Assembly: GCA_903910385.1 (NCBI GenBank)
Contig: CAIVZM010000067.1
Location: forward strand, 1 to 64,000
Direction of reading: 5' to 3'
From: an uncultured Armatimonadota bacterium
Lineage (GTDB): Bacteria; Armatimonadota; Armatimonadia; Armatimonadales; Armatimonadaceae
DNA: 64,000 nt
This document shows positions 53,341 to 61,399 of this stretch, piece after piece (positions within the stretch are counted from its first letter, which is position 1; each line of letters starts with the position of its first letter). The notes beneath the pieces are model-generated. The model saw nothing but the letters and a program-made list of their open reading frames with translations, made no database searches and was not told the DNA's origin. The translations under genes and the position numbers were made by a program.

Positions 53341-54588
53341 TTATTTACGTAAACCAGCGGCTTTGAGTCCTCGTTGAGCGACCGGATGCCCCTGCATCAA
53401 CTTCCATATCAGACCGGAGCGAGCGTTTTCAATCGCCAGAAGCATCATACCAAGATCAAGTCCCAGAACGTCGCTGTCATACCAGTTTTTGTCGACATTG
53501 AACGCGTTGGCGAATCCGTACCGTCCCCAGATTTTGCTTTTATAGTCTTTATATAAGGCGACAACCGTTCGACGCGCAATATCGGGAACGAAAAGGATTC
53601 CCGCCAGCGCTGCAGTTGGCGCGACTGTCCCTCGGTTTTTACCATCGACAGGCTCATCCGCGCCATACCCATTGCCATCGCCCGGTTTGTCCGGCGGTTG
53701 GTCACAGGCGGTAATTCCCCAGATCAGGTCACTGTACGTCTTGAACTTCCCGGCATTCCGAGCGCAATACCGATGATTTGCGCGATGCGTATTCTCAAAG
53801 TTCTTCCACCAATCGCGCCCCAATCGATCTTTTTGACCACGTAAATCAAAATAGGCGGGCGTCATCTGGACAAAGAACAGAGGGCCGGGCCTACCCAGAA
53901 TCGGGAAACCTTCCAGTATCGTTTCTCCGACCTCCCATTTGTCCCAGACACTTGGTGGCAGGGAGTAGCGGGGAGCGCCCATCGCCAGAAGATAGAGATA
54001 GGACGCTTCATCGTAGCGAGACCATCGTCCGTCCAGAAAACCCGATTCTGGTTTCCATCCCATCGACAAAAGCGTGTCTTCAGGGTCTCCCAGCTTGCGA
54101 TTTTGCATCCATCGCCAATCGACACGTTCGAAGATGGCATCCGCCAGACGTGCGGCTTCTCCCCCGAAGTAGCGTCCCGCAACCAGAACGCCCTTGATCA
54201 AAAGAGCGGTATCGATAGAGGAAAGTTCGCAGTTCCAGACGCGTTTCCCGTCACGCCAGTCGACAAAGTGATAATGGAAACCGTGCTCGACCGGCAGTTT
54301 ATCGTGGATAAACCGCAGAGTGAGCAGGGCTCGATTTTCGGCGTCCTTTCGGGGAAGCCATTTACGCTCCGTCCCAATACAAAGCGCGGCAAGCGCGTAC
54401 CCGGTAGCGGCGATTGAAGCGACCGTGTATTCGTCCTTGATATTGCCCGGATTCTTCGCACGATCTTTGGTCAGACCGGTTGCCGGGTGCGACTCATTGT
54501 AGAAAAAGGCGACGGCGCGATGCGCGATGTTATCCAGTAGCGCATCAGGCGTCGTATCTGCAGGTTCCGGTGCGGTGATTCTTTGCAT
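53341..54588 (-). CDS. Glucoamylase-like (PF10091/GH144-type) protein
   Basis: The 415-residue protein matches the glycoamylase-like family, which includes beta-1,2-glucanases of GH144: AVAFFYNESHPATGLTKDRA at the start, TVASIAATGYALAALCIG, HYHFVDW, SSIDTALLIKGVLVAGRYFG, WGWTACD-like WGITACD and APTAALAGILF. The fold is an (alpha/alpha)6 barrel. Known members act on beta-1,2-glucan and are usually exported; here no signal peptide is seen before the domain, so it may be cytoplasmic or start wrongly annotated in its original form. It lies between the pseudopilin gene (terminated at 54594-54630) and the small lipoprotein gene. Confidence 0.85.
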   Translation of the reverse strand: MQRITAPEPADTTPDALLDNIAHRAVAFFYNESHPATGLTKDRAKNPGNIKDEYTVASIAATGYALAALCIGTERKWLPRKDAENRALLTLRFIHDKLPVEHGFHYHFVDWRDGKRVWNCELSSIDTALLIKGVLVAGRYFGGEAARLADAIFERVDWRWMQNRKLGDPEDTLLSMGWKPESGFLDGRWSRYDEASYLYLLAMGAPRYSLPPSVWDKWEVGETILEGFPILGRPGPLFFVQMTPAYFDLRGQKDRLGRDWWKNFENTHRANHRYCARNAGKFKTYSDLIWGITACDQPPDKPGDGNGYGADEPVDGKNRGTVAPTAALAGILFVPDIARRTVVALYKDYKSKIWGRYGFANAFNVDKNWYDSDVLGLDLGMMLLAIENARSGLIWKLMQGHPVAQRGLKAAGLRK

Positions 54589-54593
54589 GATTG

Positions 54594-54630
54594 AGAAAAC
54601 CCTCCCATCATTGTCTGACGGGAGGGTTCT
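54594..54630 (-). terminator. Rho-independent terminator of the second pseudopilin gene
   Basis: AACCCTCCC (54598-54606) pairs with GGGAGGGTT (54620-54628), loop of 13 bases, followed by TTTTCTC on the minus strand. It lies 50 bases past the pseudopilin stop and 5 bases before the start of the GH144-like gene. Confidence 0.85.
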
Positions 54631-54678
54631 TATCCTTCTCAGACGATCAGGCTTGACCGACTGAACTCCGGAGCGGAT

Positions 54679-55503
54679 TTAGTTTTCGCCCGGGTAATTC
54701 GCCAGGTCAAACTTCAGGTTGGAAATCCAGCCCCAGCCAGCGGCATCCATTTCCTTCTGGTTGTAGCGCCATGCGTTCAGACCGTCGGTTCTTTCTTCGA
54801 AAGTGGCTCGAAGGCTGGTATACTTGGCATGACCGTCCATGTAGACGATGTTGCTCTTCTTCTTGTTGTGACCGCTGTTCCACGAAGACGGGCCAGACGT
54901 AATGGTTCCGCCATCGAAGTCTCCCTTACAGTCCGGGCCATTTGCCGGTTCGCAATAGCGGAAGTAGGGGCCGGTATCCGCCCAGCGGTAGCTGGTTTCA
55001 ATGACAACGATCGATTCCGCCGAGGCGGGAATTCCGGCAATTGCCTGAGGATAGCTACAACCGTGTCCTGCATTCGCGCAGATACCCGCATCCGGCAGCC
55101 ACATGGAATAGCCGCCCGGGAACCAGCCATCAACGTTCGCGGTCCCGTTCCATGACAGACCGCCCTTTTGTGCGGTCGGGTTGCTGGGGCACTTGAAAAC
55201 CTGCTGATTCTTGATGTAGGGATAGATCATATCCCTCCAGCTCTGCTGGAAACCATTTTTGAATTCACCACTGGCAACATCGCCATTGCCATAGCGCATC
55301 GGGAAATACTCATCGTAGTCCTGCGTGTACATCATGAGGCTGGTACCGATTTGCTTCATGTTGGACAAACAAGAAATCTGACGGGCTTTTTCACGGGCTT
55401 GCGCGAAAACGGGAAATAGAATCGCAGCAAGTATAGCGATAATCGCTATAACGACGAGTAATTCAATCAGTGTAAAGGCTTTTTGAGCCGACTTGCGGAA
55501 CAT
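54679..55503 (-). CDS. DUF1559-type pseudopilin (second copy)
   Basis: About 274 residues from ATG 55503, which has AGGCAGGA upstream; the longer frame to 55569 overlaps lacI and has no prepilin-like start. [18 protein letters not shown] is a prepilin peptidase site with Glu +5, and the helix ends [16 protein letters not shown], nearly identical to the copy at 8260-9162. The body has SNMKQIG, YTQDYDEYFP and VYMDGHAKY in place of the first copy's DGHVKY motif. It begins 23 bases after the lacI stop, so it may be cotranscribed with, and controlled by, that regulator. Confidence 0.9.
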   Translation of the reverse strand: MFRKSAQKAFTLIELLVVIAIIAILAAILFPVFAQAREKARQISCLSNMKQIGTSLMMYTQDYDEYFPMRYGNGDVASGEFKNGFQQSWRDMIYPYIKNQQVFKCPSNPTAQKGGLSWNGTANVDGWFPGGYSMWLPDAGICANAGHGCSYPQAIAGIPASAESIVVIETSYRWADTGPYFRYCEPANGPDCKGDFDGGTITSGPSSWNSGHNKKKSNIVYMDGHAKYTSLRATFEERTDGLNAWRYNQKEMDAAGWGWISNLKFDLANYPGEN

Positions 55504-55526
55504 CACTGTGTCCTGCCTTTCAATTT

Positions 55527-56582
55527 TTATGTAGTTAAAGAAACGGACGACGAATGCAACGGCGCACAAGATTCGCGAATAATTAACTCCGGAGGGAGTA
55601 ATTTTTGCGTCTCCAGAACGCCCGCATCGCGGATTCGCGCTACGAGTAACTGCAACGCACGCTCCGCGATCGCGTAAATCGGCTGACGGACCGTGGTCAG
55701 GCGCGGAACGCTCCGCTCTCCCAACGTCTCACTGCCATCAAAACCGATAATCGAAACATCTTCAGGAACCCGCAGGTTCAACTTATCACGGAGGAAAGCG
55801 ATCGCTTCCACCGCGACATCATCGCTCCAGACGAATAACGCCGTCGGCGCATTCTTCGCCTTCAACATTTTTTCCAATGGCGCGAAGTCTGCGCCGGCAA
55901 AACCGATCTCAGCGCTCCATTGCGGGTTCGGTTCGATATTTTGCTCCAGCAGAACATCAGCAAAACCTTTATAGCGGTCACGGACAGCGGATGACGCCGC
56001 CGAGCCGCCAATAAACCCGATACAACGGTGGCCCAGCGAAATAAGGTATTCCGTCGCCAACCGCCCCCCGGTTACATTGTCACAATCGACAAAGTACGCC
56101 CCCGGTTCCTCGGAACGAGAGAAAAGGCTCACCCAAGGAAAATTGCGCGTTTGCAATTCTCCGATCAAAGGGTCGCCGAGGTTTCGGAGAACCAGAATTC
56201 CATCCGCCCGACCATCTGTCAGCGCTTGCACTTCCTGCAAGGAGTCCGGAATCGTCTTGGTATGCAACAACAAATCATACCCGAGTGCGTTCGCAGCATC
56301 CAGCACGCCATGCATCATTTCAAGAACAAAACTTGACCCTCCGGAAAACACCGAGGGAAATTGCATCACCAGAGTAACCGTATCCGTGCAACGGCGGGCA
56401 AGAGCGCGGGCAACGGCATTAGGTTGATATCCCAGATCACGCGCTACGGCCATCACTCGTTGTCGCGTCGCATCACTGATCCGCACTCCGGTTTCTCGTC
56501 CATTGAGAACATAAGAGACTGTGACTTTGGAAACCCCGGTACGATTGGCTATATCCTGTAATGTAACGCCTTGTTGTCGCAT
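55527..56582 (-). CDS. LacI-family transcriptional regulator
   Basis: The 351-residue protein has an N-terminal LacI helix-turn-helix and hinge helix (VTLQDIANRTGVSKVTVSYV, LGYQPNAVARALA) and a periplasmic-binding-protein-like sugar-binding core (ADGILVLRNLGDPLIGEL, GHRCIGFIGG, PTALFVWSDDVAVEAIAFL, DVSIIGFDGSETLGER). Regulators of this class respond to sugars or related ligands; the ligand is unknown. A perfect 9-bp inverted repeat at 56652-56677, 70 bases upstream of its start, is a good autoregulatory operator. The downstream pseudopilin and the divergent DUF1549/1553 gene are candidate targets. Confidence 0.92.
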   Translation of the reverse strand: MRQQGVTLQDIANRTGVSKVTVSYVLNGRETGVRISDATRQRVMAVARDLGYQPNAVARALARRCTDTVTLVMQFPSVFSGGSSFVLEMMHGVLDAANALGYDLLLHTKTIPDSLQEVQALTDGRADGILVLRNLGDPLIGELQTRNFPWVSLFSRSEEPGAYFVDCDNVTGGRLATEYLISLGHRCIGFIGGSAASSAVRDRYKGFADVLLEQNIEPNPQWSAEIGFAGADFAPLEKMLKAKNAPTALFVWSDDVAVEAIAFLRDKLNLRVPEDVSIIGFDGSETLGERSVPRLTTVRQPIYAIAERALQLLVARIRDAGVLETQKLLPPELIIRESCAPLHSSSVSLTT

Positions 56583-56936
56583 TGCGTAATTGGTAACTTC
56601 TTTGTTGCGTTTTCAGTAGCGACCGAACCGTTTGAAGGACGGCGCTTTTGCTTAACCGATAAGCATTAATCGGTTAATGCCACAACACTCCTTATTATCC
56701 GACGAATATATTGACCTGTCAAGAGCGACTTTCGAGCGCTACGACGAACTGACACCACTCTTCAACACTACATTATCCACTTAAAACGGAATGTAACGAT
56801 CATAATAATGTTCCCCAGAACATAAAGTCTTTATAAAACATCATCGGGATAATCGGACTAAATTCGGATACAATAAGGAACTAAGTTTCTAACAGGCGCG
56901 GTCAGTTCCCTGAACCGCGTACTGGAAAGCGTCATA
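56583..56936. other. Divergent intergenic region with a LacI-type operator, no gene seen
   Basis: This 354-base AT-rich gap separates lacI from the DUF1549/1553 gene. It contains the inverted repeat at 56652-56677. GATACAATAAGG near 56866-56877 resembles a -10 box for the plus-strand gene, but I see no convincing -35. TTGACC at 56711 lacks a matching -10. Confidence 0.55.
56652..56677. promoter_or_regulatory. Inverted repeat, probable LacI-family operator
   Basis: TTAACCGAT (56652-56660) and ATCGGTTAA (56669-56677) are exact reverse complements separated by AAGCATTA. The CG-centred half-sites and position upstream of a lacI gene fit an autoregulatory operator, though the 8-base spacer is longer than in classical LacI operators. 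Confidence 0.6.
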
Positions 56937-59366
56937 ATGAACCTTGTTCATTGTCGAACCCTGCTCCCGGTCGCTCTCCTCCTTGCGTTGGCGCAAATCG
57001 CCCCCGCAGACAATCCGCGCGCCCCTCTCGCTCTCACGGGCGCAAAGCGTGAGATTGTCCTTGAGAGCCCCTATGCTTCAGAGCGCGTACTGATCGAACA
57101 GCATAACGGCTCAAATGTGCGTGATGTCAGTGGCGGCGCCTCCCTGACCATCACGGATGCGACAATCGCATCCGTGACGGATGGTATCGTCCGCCCGCTT
57201 CGCGATGGCAAAACGATCCTGACGGCGAAGTTTAAAGACGGTTCGATCCAGATTCCGGTGACGGTACAGGGTATAGCGGGCGCAAAACCGCCGCGATTCA
57301 CCACCGAAGTGATTCCAGTTCTAACGAAACTCGGATGTAATATGGGAGCCTGTCACGGGGCGGCATCCGGAAAAGGCGGATTCAAACTCTCTTTGCAGGG
57401 ATATGACCCCGAAGCGGACTACGATGCTATCACCCGTGCAGCGGGAGCACGACGCGTCTCCCCGGCGCAACCGGAAAACAGCCTGATCTTACGCAAGCCC
57501 ACAGCGGCGGTCAGCCACCGGGGCGGCAAACTGCTGGAGGTCAACTCACCGTCGTATCGTGTGATCGCCGACTGGATCAAAGGCGGAATGCCGGCGCCCC
57601 AGGCGACCGAACCCGGTCTCGTTTCTCTGGAAGCGTCTCCCGCCGTTCGTACTGTCGCACCGGGAGGGAAACAGCGCATCCGTGTTGTCGCCAGATTCAC
57701 GGATGGTTCACGCCGTGATGTCACTCAGGAATCGTTATTCAGCGGCAGTGACGGAGCTATTATCAATGTATCTTCGGATGGCGAAGCGACTGTCACTGGA
57801 AAAGGCGAAGCCGCCGTCCTGGTGCGCTACCGTGATCTGGTGACGACTGCTTCTCTCGTCTCTCCCTTTGCTCTGCCCACTCCCGCTCCCAAAACCGCCA
57901 CAACGCCCACTGATCTGCTGATAAATCAGAAGCTCGCAGCGCTAGGTCTGGAGGCATCCCCGCGTTGCTCGGACTCGGATTTCCTTCGACGCGTTTCACT
58001 GGATGTCATCGGCGTCTTACCGTCTCCGGAGGAAACCCGCGCCTTTCTCGCCAATACCGATCCGAGAAAGCGGGTACGTTTGGTCGAGAGTTTGCTCGCC
58101 CGTCCGGAGTATGTCGATTACTGGACTCTACAATGGGGCGATATCCTTCGCAGTTCCCGTAACGCCCTCGGTGACCGGGGACTGGTCGCCTATAACCAGT
58201 GGATTCGACGGAGCGTAGCGGAAAATAAGCCTTGGGATCGTTTCGCCCGTGAATTGATACTGGCGCAGGGCAGTCTGTACGAAGATGGCGCCGCCAACTA
58301 CTTCCGCGCTGCCGCGACTCCAGAGACTCTGGCGGAGACGACCGCGCAGGTTTTCATGGGCGTCCGAATGCAATGCGCTCGTTGCCATAACCATCCCTAT
58401 GAGCGATGGAAACAGACACAGTACTACCAGTTAGCGGCATTCTTTGCCCGTGTGCGCACCAAACCGGGCGAGGCGGAAGATGAGAAAATCGTTTATGCGG
58501 TCAACGCCGGCGATGTAAGCCATCCCAAAACCAAAAAAGTCCTGACACCGACCGCTCTGGATGCCCCTCCCCTATCCGCAACTTATGACGGGGATCGCCG
58601 CAAGGCGCTGGCGGACTGGCTTACCAATTCGAAAAACCCCTTCTTCGCTCGTATTCTGGTCAATCGTATCTGGAAACACTTTATGGGTCAGGGGTTGGTC
58701 GAGCCCGTGGACGATATGCGCGTCACGAACCCGCCAACCAACCCGGCGCTACTGGATTACCTGGCAAAGGATTTTGTCAGCAATGGATACGATATTCAGC
58801 GGTTGATCCGGTCTATCGTCTCGACGGACGCTTATCAACGCGCGGCGTTCGCTACGCCGCGAAACGCCGCAGACACGCGCTACTATTCCCGGTTTTTCTT
58901 CAAGCGTCTGGCAGCGGAACCGTTACTGGATGCGGTCGGCGCAGCGACGGGCGTACCGGAAAAATTCGCCGGTTACCCGGCGAGCATGCGGGCGACCGAA
59001 CTGCCGGATACGACGACGGATTCCTACTTCCTCGACCTGTTTGGTCGTCCCGCCCGAAATATCGTCTGCCAGTGTGAGCGTATAGATGCCCCGAACCTCG
59101 GACAGACGCTGCACTTTATCAATGGGAAGGGCGTCAATGTACGTTTAGCATCGAAGGACGGTCGTATCGCCCGGATGATCGCCGCCAAAACGCCCGACAT
59201 CAAAATCATCGAAGAGCTATACCTCGCCACCCTCTCCCGTTATCCTACAGAAGACGAGACGATGGAAACCCTGATGTTCCTGAGTCAATCGAAAGACCGT
59301 CAAAAGGGAGCGGAAGATGTCCTGTGGGCGTTGCTCAATTCCAAGGAGTTCCTGTTCAATCACTGA
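56937..59366 (+). CDS. DUF1549/DUF1553 protein with Ig-like and cytochrome-like domains (second copy)
   Basis: A secreted 809-residue paralogue of the 27933-30677 product: signal peptide (LLPVALLLALAQIAPADN), BIG2-like domain (about 30-112), cytochrome-like segment CNMGACHGAASGKGGFKLSL with the same C-x4-CH spacing, second BIG2-like domain (about 225-305), DUF1549 (CSDSDFLRRVSLDVIGVLP, CARCHNHPYERW) and DUF1553 (about 540-800). It lacks the long charged insertion found in DUF1553 of the first copy. It is divergent from lacI and convergent with the PPC-domain gene. Confidence 0.9.
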   Translation: MNLVHCRTLLPVALLLALAQIAPADNPRAPLALTGAKREIVLESPYASERVLIEQHNGSNVRDVSGGASLTITDATIASVTDGIVRPLRDGKTILTAKFKDGSIQIPVTVQGIAGAKPPRFTTEVIPVLTKLGCNMGACHGAASGKGGFKLSLQGYDPEADYDAITRAAGARRVSPAQPENSLILRKPTAAVSHRGGKLLEVNSPSYRVIADWIKGGMPAPQATEPGLVSLEASPAVRTVAPGGKQRIRVVARFTDGSRRDVTQESLFSGSDGAIINVSSDGEATVTGKGEAAVLVRYRDLVTTASLVSPFALPTPAPKTATTPTDLLINQKLAALGLEASPRCSDSDFLRRVSLDVIGVLPSPEETRAFLANTDPRKRVRLVESLLARPEYVDYWTLQWGDILRSSRNALGDRGLVAYNQWIRRSVAENKPWDRFARELILAQGSLYEDGAANYFRAAATPETLAETTAQVFMGVRMQCARCHNHPYERWKQTQYYQLAAFFARVRTKPGEAEDEKIVYAVNAGDVSHPKTKKVLTPTALDAPPLSATYDGDRRKALADWLTNSKNPFFARILVNRIWKHFMGQGLVEPVDDMRVTNPPTNPALLDYLAKDFVSNGYDIQRLIRSIVSTDAYQRAAFATPRNAADTRYYSRFFFKRLAAEPLLDAVGAATGVPEKFAGYPASMRATELPDTTTDSYFLDLFGRPARNIVCQCERIDAPNLGQTLHFINGKGVNVRLASKDGRIARMIAAKTPDIKIIEELYLATLSRYPTEDETMETLMFLSQSKDRQKGAEDVLWALLNSKEFLFNH

Positions 59367-59369
59367 TGC

Positions 59370-59396
59370 AAAGAGGCGTAGGCAGAGCGCCTCTTT
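59370..59396. terminator. Bidirectional terminator hairpin
   Basis: AAAGAGGCG (59370-59378) pairs with CGCCTCTTT (59388-59396). It overlaps the last bases of the convergent PPC-domain gene and begins just past the stop at 59366. Confidence 0.75.
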
Positions 59397-61395
59397 ATTT
59401 CGCTATAGTCAGATTGACTGGTAGGGCGACGTGATCGGTAAAGCGTAGTTCATCCACGATACAACGCGCGACGATGGTCAATGTCGCGCTTCCCGGTTGC
59501 GCGGCAGTTTCCGCCTTCAGAACTACTGTAGTCTCGTTTTTGTTTTCTGGTATTTCCGCGCCGGTGACTGTGATATTCGCCGGAAGTCCCTGAATGAGAA
59601 TCGGGATTTTCGCCGCATAGCCCGCTTTGCGCTCGACGGTTATCTTGCACTCGACGGTCTTACCAATCACCAGCGCCATCGCTTCCGTTGCAGTCCGGAT
59701 GATGACATCAGACGGCCCGGTGACTGTGGCGAAGGGGAACCGAACCGGGCGCGTCGTTTCTTCGATTCGGTCATCCCTCTTGACATAAGTCCTCAAATTA
59801 CTCTGCGCGAAGCGCGTCTCGTTTCTTCCGCCTAACGTTGCAGTTCCGCTGATTCGTAAGGGCGATGTCACGGGAACGCTCCCGGCATCCGCCGTTATCA
59901 GAAGTGTGACGGCGTTCTGCCCCTTTGCGATTACCGGTTTCCCGATCACTCGCATGCCCGCCGGAAGTCCATTGATCGACAGAGTAATATCACCATCGAA
60001 ACCATTCTGGCGTTCGGTGGCGATCACCAGTTGCGTACGGTCTCCGGGCGCAACCGCAGGGCAGTCCGGATAAAACCGCAACGTAAAATCAGGCACTGAC
60101 GGAGCGATTCGAAGCCGATAGCCCGGCGATGTATCGGGACGCTTGCGTAAATCACTAACTCGCGCAATATAATCGCCCGTTTCTGGCACGGTAAAACTCA
60201 GCGCCGGGTCTTTTCCTCGAGCATCATCATTGGCGACCAGTTCTTTACCCTTGATGTCCATTACGCTCAAGACAGGATCAAGCGACGACCCGAGACGCGC
60301 CGAGAGAACTTCCAGAGAGAATACCTGCCCTTTGGAAGCGGAAAAACGAAAGCAGTCCACATCCGGTCGTGTCGAATAGGCGGAAAAAATACGTCCGTTG
60401 ACTGTTACCGGCGGTGTGACTCGTCCGGCGTTTTCCGGCGTATCGTTCGGTTCCACTTCGATATATTCGGGGTAGTTTCCGATATCCAGCAGTCGGTTAC
60501 CGACATCAGGAAGCGGAAGGGATTGGATCAACGGTTCGGATGGTAGCGTGACAAGACGCTCGGAAGGCGGCGGCAGATTGGTTCCCGTTAAAGCGACACG
60601 GATAATCTGTCCTGCTCGACCGCCCATCGGAAAAATATCGCTGATTGCCGGAATCCGCCCGGCAGTCAGGCGATAGAAAAATCCCGCGCCGCCCTGATAG
60701 CGCAAATCGCGAACGTATAAAAAATAATCGCCGGTCTGTGGCGCCGTGAATGTCAGGGTGGCATCCGGTTGATTGAGCGCCGCTGCGAAAGCGCGTTCTT
60801 TTCCCATAACGTCCAGCAAGCGTATCACCGGAGTCATGGCGGAGCCGATACTTCCCGCCGCAACGGAAAAAACCATCGTTTCGCCACGCTGGATCGTCAC
60901 TTTGTAGATATCAACATCCTCTGCGGAATCACTGCGTCCATTCACCGTCGTTGGAAAAGTCAATGGTTGCGCCTGTTCGCGGAGGTTGTTCGGCTCTTTC
61001 TCCGGATTTTCGGGCCACTCTCCGACCACAAAATAGCCGAGTTCCGAAGGGCCGAAGGGAGTCATGACCCGAAAAGGATAACGCCCCGGCGTAGCGTCCG
61101 CCGACACTTTGAACTTCACGACGATTTTGCCGTCCGGGTTCTTTGCATTGGCGGGGGGGGCTTCGGGAGCGATGGACTCAACCATCAGTGCGGGATTCTC
61201 TGCGACCAACGCCGTCCCGAAGCCGAGGTTAACCCCGGTCAGAGTCACCACAGTCGTTACGCCGCGTTGTCCACCCGGAGGGATAACCTGAGAAATCTGC
61301 GGACGCAATGTCTGCGCCTGCGCGATTCCTGATGCGAAGAAGGCGAAGGTGGATAATGCGCCGAGCGTCGCCAGTAGCCGGTGATATTTCCTCAA
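59395..61395 (-). CDS. Secreted protein with pre-peptidase C-terminal (PPC)-like domains
   Basis: About 666 residues from TTG 61395, four bases after the upstream stop at 61400; this start gives MRKYHRLLATLGALSTFAFF and a clear signal peptide ending AQAQ. The longer frame to 61572 is antisense-like shadow of the upstream gene. Repeated PPC-type beta-sandwiches are marked by EKEPNNLREQAQPL, TGDYFLYVRDLRYQGG, EVEPNDTPENAGRV and TGDYIARVSDLRKR, with IPT/TIG-like strands at the start (ISQVIPPGGQRGVTTVVTL) and further Ig-like domains at the end. Such proteins accompany DUF1501/DUF1549 genes in Planctomycetes. The role is unknown; carbohydrate or matrix binding is likely. Confidence 0.82.
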   Translation of the reverse strand: MRKYHRLLATLGALSTFAFFASGIAQAQTLRPQISQVIPPGGQRGVTTVVTLTGVNLGFGTALVAENPALMVESIAPEAPPANAKNPDGKIVVKFKVSADATPGRYPFRVMTPFGPSELGYFVVGEWPENPEKEPNNLREQAQPLTFPTTVNGRSDSAEDVDIYKVTIQRGETMVFSVAAGSIGSAMTPVIRLLDVMGKERAFAAALNQPDATLTFTAPQTGDYFLYVRDLRYQGGAGFFYRLTAGRIPAISDIFPMGGRAGQIIRVALTGTNLPPPSERLVTLPSEPLIQSLPLPDVGNRLLDIGNYPEYIEVEPNDTPENAGRVTPPVTVNGRIFSAYSTRPDVDCFRFSASKGQVFSLEVLSARLGSSLDPVLSVMDIKGKELVANDDARGKDPALSFTVPETGDYIARVSDLRKRPDTSPGYRLRIAPSVPDFTLRFYPDCPAVAPGDRTQLVIATERQNGFDGDITLSINGLPAGMRVIGKPVIAKGQNAVTLLITADAGSVPVTSPLRISGTATLGGRNETRFAQSNLRTYVKRDDRIEETTRPVRFPFATVTGPSDVIIRTATEAMALVIGKTVECKITVERKAGYAAKIPILIQGLPANITVTGAEIPENKNETTVVLKAETAAQPGSATLTIVARCIVDELRFTDHVALPVNLTIAK

Positions 61396-61399
61396 CGTA

